64,000 nucleotides of DNA, from positions 1,612,001-1,676,000 of the forward strand of contig NZ_VFPH01000001.1 of assembly GCF_006717045.1 (NCBI RefSeq), given 5' to 3'. Made by a program: the position numbers and the translations under genes. This DNA comes from Pseudonocardia cypriaca (GTDB taxonomy: Bacteria; Actinomycetota; Actinomycetes; Mycobacteriales; Pseudonocardiaceae). Within the stretch, counting starts at the first letter, position 1. Each line of letters begins with the position of its first letter. The notes beneath the pieces were generated by a model, which made no database searches, was not told the DNA's origin, and was given only the letters and a program-made list of their open reading frames with translations. Positions 51,386-60,138 of this stretch are shown one piece after another.

Positions 51386-52417
51386 TCAACGCCTACCCAC
51401 CGGACGCATCACGGGCACGGTCAGCTCGCCGGCGTCGACGATGAGCTCGTCGTCGAGGTAGAGGGAGTTGCCGCGCATGGGGATGTCGAAGTGGCAGGGG
51501 GTGTCGTTGGGGCCGCCGAGCTCGTTGTTCGGGCCGATCGAGAACATCACGTTGCCGTAGAAGCTGCGCAGCTCCATGCCCATGCCGCCGCCGAACTGGG
51601 TGAGGCCGTGCCAGTGGGCGCGCTCGTCGAGGCCCCAGCCGACGTGGCTCATCCCGTAGCCGCGCGGGTCGTCGAAGCTCTTGATGTACGAGCTGAGCAG
51701 GTCGGCATCGAGCCCGCCGCGGATGTCGCGGATGAAGCCCTGCTCGATGGTGATCTCCACCGGGGTCTGCACGTAGGTGTTGAACGGCAGCAGCACGTCG
51801 CCGGGGGCGAGCACGATCTTGCCGTCGACGCCGTCGTCGGCGCCGCCGGTGAACACGAACGCGGCGGGCCAGTGGTCCCAGCGGCCGGGCTGGTCGGTGT
51901 AGCCGTACTCGCTCATCGTCGGGTAGACGCCGAGCCGGTAGGTGACGTCGGTGCCGTGCGGGCTGGTGATGCGCATGGTCTGGGCCTTGGCGAGCAGCTC
52001 GGCGCCGACCTCGACGCGCTCCCGCAGCTCCGTCGTGGGCATCAGCCGGGCGAGCAGCGGGGCAGGCTCGACGGCGGTGAGGATGCGCGTTCCGGCGCCC
52101 TGGATCTCGAACTGCTCCTTGCTGAACAGCAGGAACGTGCAGTCGACGAGCATGTCGGCGCGCTTGAGCGCCTCGACCGCGAGCGGGTTGGCGGCCAGGC
52201 CGGAGTCGCCGACCGCCCACGCGCCCGACGCCGACGCGGGCGGCGGGAGCCGCAGGTGGAACGTCGCCGCACCGAGCTTCTGCGCCGCCCACATGAACGC
52301 GTTCGCGTACTCGCCGCGCTCGTCGCCCCGGGTCAGGACGGCGACGGTCTCGCCGTCGTGCACCCCGGACAGCGTCAGCTGCTGCAGGCAGATCTCGTTG
52401 AACAGGTTCTGGTCCAC
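51386..52417 (-). CDS. nicX: 2,5-dihydroxypyridine 5,6-dioxygenase NicX
   Basis: Fe(II) extradiol-type dioxygenase that opens 2,5-dihydroxypyridine to N-formylmaleamate. 343 residues (P. putida NicX is 350) with an aminopeptidase-M29-like fold. Predicted metal ligands are His ~258 in MSHVGWGLDE and His/Asp in TPCHFDIPM (~309/311), the same spacing as reported for NicX (265/318/320). GTG at 52417 has CCGGAGGG 5 bases upstream; an ATG further upstream lies inside the operator and is less likely. First gene of the minus-strand operon, 14 bases below the operator. Confidence 0.9.
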   Translation of the reverse strand: MDQNLFNEICLQQLTLSGVHDGETVAVLTRGDERGEYANAFMWAAQKLGAATFHLRLPPPASASGAWAVGDSGLAANPLAVEALKRADMLVDCTFLLFSKEQFEIQGAGTRILTAVEPAPLLARLMPTTELRERVEVGAELLAKAQTMRITSPHGTDVTYRLGVYPTMSEYGYTDQPGRWDHWPAAFVFTGGADDGVDGKIVLAPGDVLLPFNTYVQTPVEITIEQGFIRDIRGGLDADLLSSYIKSFDDPRGYGMSHVGWGLDERAHWHGLTQFGGGMGMELRSFYGNVMFSIGPNNELGGPNDTPCHFDIPMRGNSLYLDDELIVDAGELTVPVMRPVGRR

Positions 52418-52430
52418 AGGTCCCTCCGGA

Positions 52431-52452
52431 GATAGTCCGAACACTGACGATC
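52431..52452 (-). promoter_or_regulatory. Probable NicR operator 1 (nicX promoter)
   Basis: On the minus strand the 22 bases follow GAT-n-GTC-n-G, four bases, C-n-GAC-n-ATC, an imperfect palindrome. The surrounding 26 bases (52429-52454) match operator 2 (53071-53096) in 25 positions, in the same orientation relative to the gene they serve. Both ends with TATCTC, which may include the -10. It sits between nicX and the MarR gene and could control both. Confidence 0.72.
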
Positions 52453-52524
52453 CCGCGGAGTGCCCATCAGGTCAAGGCCTGGCGTGTTGCGACCGCGTGA
52501 CCGACGGCGTGCTTAGCTGGATCC

Positions 52525-53019
52525 GTGAGTACCGGGGGAGTGGCGGGACGTGCGGGGATCGACCCCTCGAAGGGGCTGCCCCCGCCGGAGGAGCTGCTCG
52601 CGGCGCCGGGCTACGTGGCGCGGCGGATGCACCAGGCCTACACCGCCGCCTGGGTCAGGCTCGTCGACCCGGTGCTGACCGGGCCGCAGTTCGCGGTGCT
52701 GACCGCCGTCAACGCGTACCCCGGCGTCGAGCAGGGGTCGCTCGGGTCGTCCGTCGCGCTCGACCGGTCGACGATGGCGAGCATCGTGCGCCGGCTGGAG
52801 GATCGCGGCCTGATCGTCCGCGAGCGCCCCGCAGACGACGGCCGCAAGCGCCTCCTGCGCCTCACGCCCGAGGGCGAGGCCACCCTTCGCGAGACCGACC
52901 GCCGGGCCCGTGACCTGGACAAACTGCTGATGCAGGGCTACGACCGCGCGGAGCAGGTGGCGCTGCTGCGCCGCCTCACGGCGCTCACCGAGCACTGGGA
53001 GGGCCTGGTCGACGACTGA
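52525..53019 (+). CDS. nicR: MarR-family regulator (NicR-like)
   Basis: 164 residues. The winged HTH is VEQGSLGSSVALDRSTMASIVRRLEDRGLIVRERPADDGRKRLLRLT (~72-118), full MarR length with dimerisation helices at both ends. It lies between the two catabolic operons, and its candidate operators flank it. In P. putida NicR represses the nic genes and is relieved by 6-hydroxynicotinate; the same logic is inferred here. GTG start. Confidence 0.88.
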   Translation: MSTGGVAGRAGIDPSKGLPPPEELLAAPGYVARRMHQAYTAAWVRLVDPVLTGPQFAVLTAVNAYPGVEQGSLGSSVALDRSTMASIVRRLEDRGLIVRERPADDGRKRLLRLTPEGEATLRETDRRARDLDKLLMQGYDRAEQVALLRRLTALTEHWEGLVDD

Positions 53020-53072
53020 GCTGCTCGGGGGTTTCTGACGCGTTACAGCTCGCCGAACCCCTTGCGCTCCGG

Positions 53073-53094
53073 GATCGTCAGTGTTCGGATTATC
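53073..53094 (+). promoter_or_regulatory. Probable NicR operator 2 (nicC operon promoter)
   Basis: Same 22-base imperfect palindrome as at 52431-52452, differing at one base (T for C in the right arm). It lies 54 bases after the nicR stop and about 78 bases before the nicC start, in the same orientation relative to transcription. Confidence 0.72.
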
Positions 53095-53171
53095 TCGGCA
53101 CGTGGCCCGGAGCACAGCCCGGGCGAGCCGACGTGATTCGTCCACTGTGGATCAACCAAGGGAGCGCACCA

Positions 53172-54440
53172 GTGCCGGCCAGCCAGTCCTTCGCCGTCAC
53201 CATCGCCGGTGGTGGCCTCGGCGGTCTCACCACGGCGCTCGCGCTGCGCAGGCGCGGCCATCGGGCAACCGTGCTGGAGCAGGCACCGGAGCTCGGCGAG
53301 GTGGGTGCCGGGATCCAGACGGCGCCGAACGCGAGCCGGATCCTGCTCGGGCTGGGGCTGCGCCGGCAGCTCGAGGCGATCCACACCGAGCCGCAGGACC
53401 AGGTGCGCCGCCGCTGGGAGGACGGCAGCATCATCGCCACGCTTCCGCTCGGCGACCGGGTCAAGCGGGAGTGGGGCGCGCCCTACTGGCACTACCACCG
53501 CGCCGACCTGCACAAGGTCCTGCTCGACGCCTGCCTCGACCCCGACGGGGCCGGGCCGGTCGTCGAGGTGCACACGGGCGCGCAGGTCGTCGACATCGAC
53601 CTCGCCGACCCGACGCGCCCGGTCGCCCTCACCACCGACGGGCGTCGCTTCCCCGGCGACGTGCTCGTCGGCGCCGACGGCATCCGCTCGTCCGTCCGCG
53701 ACGCGATGGGCCTGCCGGACACGCTCGCCTTCTCCGGGGAGATGGCCTACCGCGCCCTCATCCCCGGCGACAAGATCGCGGCCGACCCCGCCACCCGCTT
53801 CCTGCTCGACCGGTTCCACTCCACGATCTGGTACGGCCCGGACCTGCACCTCGTGCACTACTTCATCCGCGGCGGCGAGTACCTCAACGTCGTCGCGATC
53901 GTCCCGAACACGCTCGACATCGAGCAGACGTGGAGCGGGCCGGCCACCGCGGACGAGATGGTCGACGCGTTCTCCGGGTGGGACGACCGGGTGGCGGCGA
54001 TGCTGTCCAAGGCCGAGGGTGATGCGTCGAAGTGGGCGATGTTCCGCCGCCACCGCGACCCGGTGTGGGTGGACGGCCACGTGGCGCTCCTCGGCGACGC
54101 CTGCCACGCGATGCTGCCCTACCAGGCGCAGGGCGCGTCGCAGGCGATGGAGGACGCGGCCGTGCTGGCCGAGGAGCTGGGCGCGGTCACCCGCGACGGG
54201 ATCGCGGAGGCGCTCGTCCGGTACGTGTCCCGCCGTGCCACGCACGCCGGCATGGTCCAGGATGCGTCCCTTTCGAACATGCGCTTCTACCACCTGCCCG
54301 ACGGCCCCGAGCAGCAGGAGCGCGACCGCAGGCTGCGTGACTTCCAGGGCGAGTCCGACGTCTCGTACGACTGGCTCTGGAGCGGCACTCCCCTGAACAA
54401 CCCGGACCTCGAGTCCTTCTCCTACCCGTTCGTGCGCTGA
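53172..54440 (+). CDS. nicC: FAD-dependent monooxygenase, probable 6-hydroxynicotinate 3-monooxygenase
   Basis: Predicted to turn 6-hydroxynicotinate into 2,5-dihydroxypyridine with loss of CO2, using NADH and O2. 422 residues of the PHBH fold: FAD motif VTIAGGGLGGLTTALALRRRG (~8-28), the DG motif VLVGADGIRSSVRDAMG (~170) and the GD motif ALLGDACHAMLPYQAQGAS (~302). GTG at 53172 with AAGGGAG ahead is preferred over GTG 53133. First gene of the plus-strand operon. By sequence alone it could be a salicylate- or 3-hydroxybenzoate-type hydroxylase; the pathway context decides. Confidence 0.85.
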   Translation: MPASQSFAVTIAGGGLGGLTTALALRRRGHRATVLEQAPELGEVGAGIQTAPNASRILLGLGLRRQLEAIHTEPQDQVRRRWEDGSIIATLPLGDRVKREWGAPYWHYHRADLHKVLLDACLDPDGAGPVVEVHTGAQVVDIDLADPTRPVALTTDGRRFPGDVLVGADGIRSSVRDAMGLPDTLAFSGEMAYRALIPGDKIAADPATRFLLDRFHSTIWYGPDLHLVHYFIRGGEYLNVVAIVPNTLDIEQTWSGPATADEMVDAFSGWDDRVAAMLSKAEGDASKWAMFRRHRDPVWVDGHVALLGDACHAMLPYQAQGASQAMEDAAVLAEELGAVTRDGIAEALVRYVSRRATHAGMVQDASLSNMRFYHLPDGPEQQERDRRLRDFQGESDVSYDWLWSGTPLNNPDLESFSYPFVR

Positions 54441-54464
54441 TCCCCCGAGAACGGAGCCCACCAC

Positions 54465-55850
54465 ATGCGTACCGGCGACCAGGTCGTGCAAGACCTCCCC
54501 TGGAAGTGGGGAGTGCAAGGCAAGATCTTCATCATCGGCGGGCTGGGCTACATGTTCGACGCCTGGGACGTCGCCCTCAACGGCTTCCTCACCCCGCTGC
54601 TCGGCACCGAGTTCGGCCTGTCCACCGGGCAGCGCGGGCTGGTCGCCACGGCGAACCTCGTCGGCATGGCCGTCGGCGCCGTGGCCTGGGGCACGGTCGC
54701 CGACCGGGTGGGCCGCAAGCGCGCGTTCAGCATCACGCTGCTGATCTTCGCGCTGTTCTCCGTGCTCGGGGCGCTGTCGCCGAGCTGGGAGGTCTTCCTG
54801 ATCCTGAGGTTCCTCGCCGGCATCGGGCTCGGCGGCTGCATCCCCGTCGACTACGCGCTGGTCAGCGAGTTCTCCCCGAAGAAGCAACGTGGCCGCGTGC
54901 TCGCGGCGATGGACGGGTGGTGGCCGGTCGGCACCACGCTCGCCGGGCTCTCGGCCACGTTCCTCGTGCCGGTGCAGGGCAACTGGCGCTGGATGCTCGC
55001 GCTGATGGTGCTGCCCGCGTTGCTGCTGTTCTGGGTGCGCCGCGGCATCCCCGAGTCGCCGCTCTACCTCGCACGCACGGGCCGTGAGGCCGAGGCGCGC
55101 GCCGTGATCGACGACCTCGTCATGCGGACGGGCGCCGCCCACGAGCCGTACGAGATCCCCGCCGTCGCGGCGGCCGTGCAGCGGCGTCGCGGGGTCGGCG
55201 CCGCGCTCGAGCAGCTGCGCCTGGTCTGGGCGTTCAACCCGCGGATCACCTCGGTCGCCTGGGCGCTGTTCATCTCCGTGATGCTCGTGTACTACGCGGC
55301 GCTGTCCTGGATGCCCTCGATCCTGCGCGCCCAGGGCATGGGCGACGTGGCCGCCTTCGCCGGCACCACGATCATGAACGCGGTCGGCATCCTCGGCGTG
55401 ATCACGGCGGTGCTGCTGGTGGAGGTCGTCGGCCGCAAGTGGGTGATCGCGGTGTCCGGCCCGGCGGCGGCGCTGGCGCTGGTGGTGTTCGCGCTGGTGC
55501 TGGACGTGCCGTCGGCGGCCATCACGATGATCGCCGTGTTCGGGTTCCTGTCGTTGACGGTGATCCCGGTGATGTACGCCTACGTCTCCGAGCTCTACCC
55601 GACGCCGCTGCGGGCGAGCGGGTTCGGCTGGGCCTCCTCGTCCAGCCGGGCCGTCACCGGTTTCGCGCCCCTGTTGTTCGGCAGCGTGCTGTGGCCGGTT
55701 CTCGGCCTCCCGCTGACGTTCACGGTGCTCGGAGTCCTCGTGGTGGCCGCTGTGCTCTGGATGGCCGTCGCGGCCCCCGAGACGCGCGGCCGCGAGCTCG
55801 ACCACGTCACAGAGGGCGGCGACGAGTCGCTGGTCATCACACCGGCGTGA
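54465..55850 (+). CDS. nicT: MFS transporter, probable nicotinate importer
   Basis: 461 residues, twelve helices. MFS motifs WGTVADRVGRKRAFS (~80), RFLAGIGLGGCIPVDYALVSEF (~115) and GYMFDAWDVALNGFL in helix 1, the FDxxD-type start seen in aromatic-acid and NiaP-like niacin porters. Located between nicC and the hydroxylase genes, so uptake of nicotinate or 6-hydroxynicotinate is inferred. The stop overlaps the next start. Confidence 0.87.
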   Translation: MRTGDQVVQDLPWKWGVQGKIFIIGGLGYMFDAWDVALNGFLTPLLGTEFGLSTGQRGLVATANLVGMAVGAVAWGTVADRVGRKRAFSITLLIFALFSVLGALSPSWEVFLILRFLAGIGLGGCIPVDYALVSEFSPKKQRGRVLAAMDGWWPVGTTLAGLSATFLVPVQGNWRWMLALMVLPALLLFWVRRGIPESPLYLARTGREAEARAVIDDLVMRTGAAHEPYEIPAVAAAVQRRRGVGAALEQLRLVWAFNPRITSVAWALFISVMLVYYAALSWMPSILRAQGMGDVAAFAGTTIMNAVGILGVITAVLLVEVVGRKWVIAVSGPAAALALVVFALVLDVPSAAITMIAVFGFLSLTVIPVMYAYVSELYPTPLRASGFGWASSSSRAVTGFAPLLFGSVLWPVLGLPLTFTVLGVLVVAAVLWMAVAAPETRGRELDHVTEGGDESLVITPA

Positions 55851-56674
55851 AGCCCGCACCGTTCACCTACCACCGCGCCCGGAGCGTCTCGGGCGCGGTG
55901 GGGCTGCTCGCCGAGCTGGGGGAGGACGCGAAGGTCATCGCGGGCGGGCAGAGCCTCGTCGCGATGATGAACTTCCGCCTGGCCCGGCCCGAGCACCTGA
56001 TCGACATCGCCCGCATCCCCGGGCTCGACGCGATCTCCCGGGACGGGCCAGAGGACGGCGGAGCGTTGCGGATCGGCGCCCTGGTCACCCACCACGCCGT
56101 CGAGACCGCCGACCTCGGCCCCGGGTTCCGGGTGCTCTCCGACGCGATGCGCTGGGTCGGGCACCTGCCCATCCGCACCCGCGGCACGGTCGGCGGGAGC
56201 CTCGCGCACGCCGACGCGACCGCCGAGTGGTGCCTGCTCGCCGCGCTGCTAGATGCGCTGATCGTGGTCGAGGGCCCGGCGGGGCGGCGGGAGATCCCGG
56301 CGGGCGAGTTCTTCCAGGGCGTGTTCACCACGGCGCTCGAACCCGACGAGCTGATCGTCGAGGTGGTGTTCCCCCGGCCCGCGCCGCGGGCGGCCCTGAC
56401 GGAGTTCGCCGAGCGACGGGGCGACTTCGCGATCGTGGCGGCGGCGGTCGACCTCGACGCGCCGCGCGTCGTGCTCGGCGGCGTCGCCCCGGTGCCGCTG
56501 CGGGTGCCCGCCGCGGAGGCGGTGCTCGGCAGGGGAGGGGCGCCCGCCGAGGCCGGGGCGGCCGCGGCGGAGGCGATCGACGTCCGCGACGAGCCCGGGG
56601 TGAGCGCGCACTACCGCCGCGCGCTCACCCGGACGCTCGTCGCCCGAGCCTGCGAGGAGGCGGGTACCCGATGA
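55847..56674 (+). CDS. Molybdenum hydroxylase, FAD-binding medium subunit (CoxM-like)
   Basis: 275 residues. FAD_binding_5 domain: AKVIAGGQSLVAMMNFRLARPEHLIDI (~31-57), THHAVETADLG, and GTVGGSLAHADATAEW (~109-124); the C-terminal CO-dehydrogenase flavoprotein domain follows. Passes electrons from the Fe-S subunit to an acceptor. GTG start overlaps the MFS stop; three subunit genes are co-translated. Here taken as part of nicotinate dehydrogenase. Confidence 0.9.
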   Translation: MKPAPFTYHRARSVSGAVGLLAELGEDAKVIAGGQSLVAMMNFRLARPEHLIDIARIPGLDAISRDGPEDGGALRIGALVTHHAVETADLGPGFRVLSDAMRWVGHLPIRTRGTVGGSLAHADATAEWCLLAALLDALIVVEGPAGRREIPAGEFFQGVFTTALEPDELIVEVVFPRPAPRAALTEFAERRGDFAIVAAAVDLDAPRVVLGGVAPVPLRVPAAEAVLGRGGAPAEAGAAAAEAIDVRDEPGVSAHYRRALTRTLVARACEEAGTR

Positions 56675-59031
56675 ACGAGCCCCACTTCCGCAGGGACGGC
56701 GCCTGGGTGGGTGCGTCGGTCCCGCGGCGGGAGGACCCGCGGCTGCTGGCCGGGCGCGGCCGGTTCGTCGACGACGTCGCCCTGCCCGGGATGCTGCACG
56801 CCCAGTTCGTGCGCAGCACCGTGGCCCACGGCCGGATCGTCGCGGTCGACCTCGACGAGGTCCGCGCGGTGCCCGGGGTCGTGGCGGCGTTCTCGGCCGC
56901 CGACCTCGGCCTCGGTGACGTCACCGCCCTGCTCGACCGCCCGCCGCACGAGTTCGTGCCCACCTCGATGCCGGTGCTCGCCCGCGACAAGGTCCGCTTC
57001 GTCGGGGAGCCGGTCGCGATCGTGGTCGCCCGCGACCCGTACGCCGCCGAGGACGGCGTCGAGGCCGCGGTCGTCGAGTACGAGGACCTCGACCCGGTCG
57101 TCACCGACACCGCAGCACTCGCCGACGGCGCCCCGCTCGTGCACGCCGAGGCGCCGCGCAACACGCTCGTCGACGTCTCCCTCTTCGCCACCGAGGGCAT
57201 CGACGAGGTGTTCGCCGAGGCGCCCTGCGTCGTCCGGGTCCGGACGAAGACCGGCCGGCAGAACGCGCTCCCCCTCGAAACCCGCGGCGTCGTCGCGTCA
57301 TGGGACGACCGCGACGAGCAGCTCCACGTGCAGACCAACACCCAGATCCCGCACCAGGTGCGCACCGTGCTCGCGAGCTGCGCCGGGCTGGCCGAGAAGC
57401 AGGTGCGCGTCACCGTGCCGGACATGGGCGGCGGCTTCGGGCAGAAGTGCGTGGTCGGGCGCGAGGAGATCGCCGCAGCGGCCGCCGCGCTGCGGCTGCG
57501 TCGCCCGGTGAAGTGGATCGAGGACCGCCGCGACGCCCTCACCGCCGCGTTCCTCGCCCGCGAGCAGCGCTACGACGTGCGCGCCGCGTTCGACGCCGAC
57601 GGCCACATCCTCGGCCTCGACGCCGACGTCGTCTGCGACATGGGCGCCTACTCCTGCTACCCGTTCACGGCCGGCATCGAGCCGCTGATGGCGTCGGCGG
57701 AGATGCCGTCGGTCTACAAGGTGCCCGCGTACCGCGTGCGTGGCCGGGCGATCACCACGAACAAGGCGCCCACCGGCCCGTACCGGGGTGTGAGCCGCCC
57801 GCAGTACGTGATGGTCATGGAGCGGTTGATGGAACGGGCCGCGCGCGAGCTGGGCATCGATCCCGTCGAGATCCGCCGCCGCAACGTGATCACCGTGTTC
57901 CCGTACACCGGCGTCAACCGGATCACCTACGACCCGGGCTCGTACCGCGAGTCACTGGATCTGTGCGAGCAGGTGCTGCGCGACGAGGGCTGGTACGACG
58001 TGCGCGACTCGGGTCGCGTGATCGGGATCGGCTACTCCTGTTTCTCCGAGCGCACCGGCTACGGCTCCGGTGCGTTCGCCCAGCGCAAGATGCGGGTGGT
58101 GCCCGGCTTCGACATCTCGGAGATCCGGATGGACGTCTCCGGCACCGTGTCCGCCACCACCGGCACGATGAGCCACGGCCAGAGCCACGAGACGACGATG
58201 GCCCAGATCGTGGCCGACCGGCTCGGGCTCGACATCGCCCAGGTCAAGATCGTGCAGGGCGACACCGACCGGATCACCTACGGCTGGGGTTCCTTCGCCA
58301 GCCGCTCGATCACGATCGGCGGGAGCGCGGTCGCGGCGGCATCGGAGAAGCTCGGCGACCAGCTGCGGGAGATCGCGGCGCACCTCCTCGACGCCGACGT
58401 CGACGGATGCGAGCTGGACGGCGCGGGCGGGGTGCGGCTGCGGGACGACCCGGCGCGGCGCCTGTCGTTCGCCGAGCTCGCCGACGTGGCCTACCTGCGG
58501 GCGCACCTGCTCCCCAAGGGCGTCGGACCGGGGTTGTCGGCCACCGCGAGCTTCGACGTGCCGGGCGACGGGACGTTCTCCAACGCCACCCACGGCGTCG
58601 TCGTGGAGCTCGACCCGGGCACCGGCGGCGTCGAGATCCTGCGGTACGTCTGCGTGGAGGACTGCGGGGTGGCGATCCACCCGCAGATCGTCGAGGGGCA
58701 GTGCCGCGGCGGGATCGCGCAGGGCATCGCGGGCGCGCTGTTCGAGCAGGTCACCTACGACGACGCGGGGCAGCCGCTCGCCCCGAGCCTGATGGAGTAC
58801 AAGGTGCCGACCGCCGCCGAGATCCCCGACATCGTGATCCACCACCTCGAGACGCCGTGCGCGTTCACCGCGAACGGCGCCAAGGGCGCGGGGGAGGGCG
58901 GCACGATCGGCGCACCCGCCGCCGTGCTCAATGCCGTCAACGACGCGCTGCGGGGGACGGGCGTCGAGCTGGACGACACCCCGATCTCGCGCGAGGCCGT
59001 CCACCGGGCACTGGAGGGAACCCATGGCTGA
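56671..59031 (+). CDS. Molybdenum hydroxylase, large Mo-binding subunit (probable nicotinate dehydrogenase)
   Basis: 786 residues, xanthine-dehydrogenase/CoxL family. N-terminal a/b hammerhead (VPRREDPRLLAGRGRFVDDV), MoCo-binding domain with DMGGGFGQKCVVGREE (~252), the loop PYRGVSRPQYVM (~370) and the catalytic base in NGAKGAGEGGTIGAP (Glu ~752). The loop lacks the Cys of CO dehydrogenase (AYRCSFR-type), so this is a heterocycle/aldehyde hydroxylase. Predicted to hydroxylate nicotinate at C6. No MoCo-sulfuration or insertion (XdhC/CoxD-type) gene is nearby. ATGA overlap with the FAD subunit. Confidence 0.9.
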   Translation: MNEPHFRRDGAWVGASVPRREDPRLLAGRGRFVDDVALPGMLHAQFVRSTVAHGRIVAVDLDEVRAVPGVVAAFSAADLGLGDVTALLDRPPHEFVPTSMPVLARDKVRFVGEPVAIVVARDPYAAEDGVEAAVVEYEDLDPVVTDTAALADGAPLVHAEAPRNTLVDVSLFATEGIDEVFAEAPCVVRVRTKTGRQNALPLETRGVVASWDDRDEQLHVQTNTQIPHQVRTVLASCAGLAEKQVRVTVPDMGGGFGQKCVVGREEIAAAAAALRLRRPVKWIEDRRDALTAAFLAREQRYDVRAAFDADGHILGLDADVVCDMGAYSCYPFTAGIEPLMASAEMPSVYKVPAYRVRGRAITTNKAPTGPYRGVSRPQYVMVMERLMERAARELGIDPVEIRRRNVITVFPYTGVNRITYDPGSYRESLDLCEQVLRDEGWYDVRDSGRVIGIGYSCFSERTGYGSGAFAQRKMRVVPGFDISEIRMDVSGTVSATTGTMSHGQSHETTMAQIVADRLGLDIAQVKIVQGDTDRITYGWGSFASRSITIGGSAVAAASEKLGDQLREIAAHLLDADVDGCELDGAGGVRLRDDPARRLSFAELADVAYLRAHLLPKGVGPGLSATASFDVPGDGTFSNATHGVVVELDPGTGGVEILRYVCVEDCGVAIHPQIVEGQCRGGIAQGIAGALFEQVTYDDAGQPLAPSLMEYKVPTAAEIPDIVIHHLETPCAFTANGAKGAGEGGTIGAPAAVLNAVNDALRGTGVELDDTPISREAVHRALEGTHG

Positions 59032-59515
59032 GATCCAGCTGGTCGAGCTGACCGTCAACGGCGAGCGGCGCGACCTCGCGATCGAGCCGCGCCGCACGCT
59101 CGTCGACGTGCTCCGCCACGACCTGGGCCTCACCGGCACCCACGTGGGCTGCGAGCACGGGATCTGCGGCGCGTGCACCGTGCTCGTCGACGGGGCGCCG
59201 GTGCGGGCGTGCCTGGTGTTCGCCGCGCAGGTGGAGGACGCCGACATCCGCACGGTCGAGTCGCTCTCCGCGCCCGACGGCAGCCTGTCGGACCTGCAGC
59301 AGGAGTTCTCAGCGCACCACGGGCTGCAGTGCGGTTTCTGCACGCCCGGCTTCCTGATGCTCGCCGAGGGCTTCCTCGCCGAGCGGCCCGACGCGACGAA
59401 GGAGGAGATCCGCGAGGTGGTGGCGTCCAACCTGTGCCGGTGCACGGGCTACCAGACGATCGTCGAGGCCGTGGACACCTGCGCGGCCCGCCGTCGCGAG
59501 GGGACCTGCGCATGA
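59024..59515 (+). CDS. Molybdenum hydroxylase, 2Fe-2S small subunit
   Basis: 163 residues with both clusters: plant-type GCEHGICGACTVLVDG (~45-60) plus the later Cys in VRACLVF, and CGFCTPGFLML with CRCTGYQTIVEAV (~106-148). Electron relay between Mo and FAD. ATG overlaps the large-subunit stop by 8 bases; its own stop overlaps nicF. Confidence 0.93.
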   Translation: MAEIQLVELTVNGERRDLAIEPRRTLVDVLRHDLGLTGTHVGCEHGICGACTVLVDGAPVRACLVFAAQVEDADIRTVESLSAPDGSLSDLQQEFSAHHGLQCGFCTPGFLMLAEGFLAERPDATKEEIREVVASNLCRCTGYQTIVEAVDTCAARRREGTCA

Positions 59516-60138
59516 TCGACGCGGTCTACGAGAGGGCGGGCTTCGGGGCATCGGTGCGCCGTGGGGAGCGGCCCGCGATCGTCGTGGTCGACCTGACCAA
59601 CGGGTTCACGGACCCGTCCGAGCCGACGGGCGCCGACCTGTCGTCCGTGGTGGCCGCGACGGCCGAGCTGATCGAGGCCGGGCGGTCGGGCGGCGTGCCC
59701 GTGGTGTTCACGACGATCGCCTACACCCCCGCCGAGGCCGACGGTGACGCGATCACGTGGCTCACCAAGGCGCCCGGCATGCGCGCGCTGCGCGAGGGCA
59801 CCCGCGCGGTGGCGATCGACGACCGGTTGCCGGTCGAGCCGGGGGACCACCTGATCACGAAGAAGGGCGCCTCCGCTTTCTTCGGCACTGGGCTCGCCGC
59901 GCTGCTCGTGGGCCTGCGGGTGGATACGGTGCTGGTCTGCGGCGCGACCACGAGCGGCTGCGTCCGCGCCAGCGCCGTGGACGCCGTGCAGAGCGGGTTC
60001 ACGGTGCTCGTCCCGCGGCAGTGCGTGGGCGACCGCGCGCAGGGGCCGCACGAGGCGAACCTGTTCGACATCCAGGCCAAGTACGGCGACGTGATCGAGC
60101 TGGACGACGCCATGGGTTACCTGAAGGTGGTGCGATGA
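59512..60138 (+). CDS. nicF: Maleamate amidohydrolase NicF (isochorismatase family)
   Basis: Hydrolyses maleamate to maleate and ammonia. 208 residues, cysteine-hydrolase triad: Asp in AIVVVDLTNGFTDP (~25), Lys in LITKKGASAFFGT (~119) and Cys in CGATTSGCVRASAVDAV (~149). N-carbamoylsarcosine amidase is the nearest alternative. ATG overlaps the Fe-S subunit stop; its stop overlaps nicD, so the chain from MFS to nicD is fully coupled. Confidence 0.89.
   Translation: MIDAVYERAGFGASVRRGERPAIVVVDLTNGFTDPSEPTGADLSSVVAATAELIEAGRSGGVPVVFTTIAYTPAEADGDAITWLTKAPGMRALREGTRAVAIDDRLPVEPGDHLITKKGASAFFGTGLAALLVGLRVDTVLVCGATTSGCVRASAVDAVQSGFTVLVPRQCVGDRAQGPHEANLFDIQAKYGDVIELDDAMGYLKVVR

Noticed and set aside
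53043..55859. 938-codon open frame on the minus strand opposite nicC and the MFS gene
   Set aside because: Composition is His/Arg/Glu/Val-rich nonsense typical of the antisense of GC-rich genes, with no domain; both plus-strand genes have strong motifs.
56671..59031. Aerobic CO dehydrogenase
   Set aside because: The Cys-containing active-site loop of CoxL is absent, and neighbours encode pyridine-ring catabolism.
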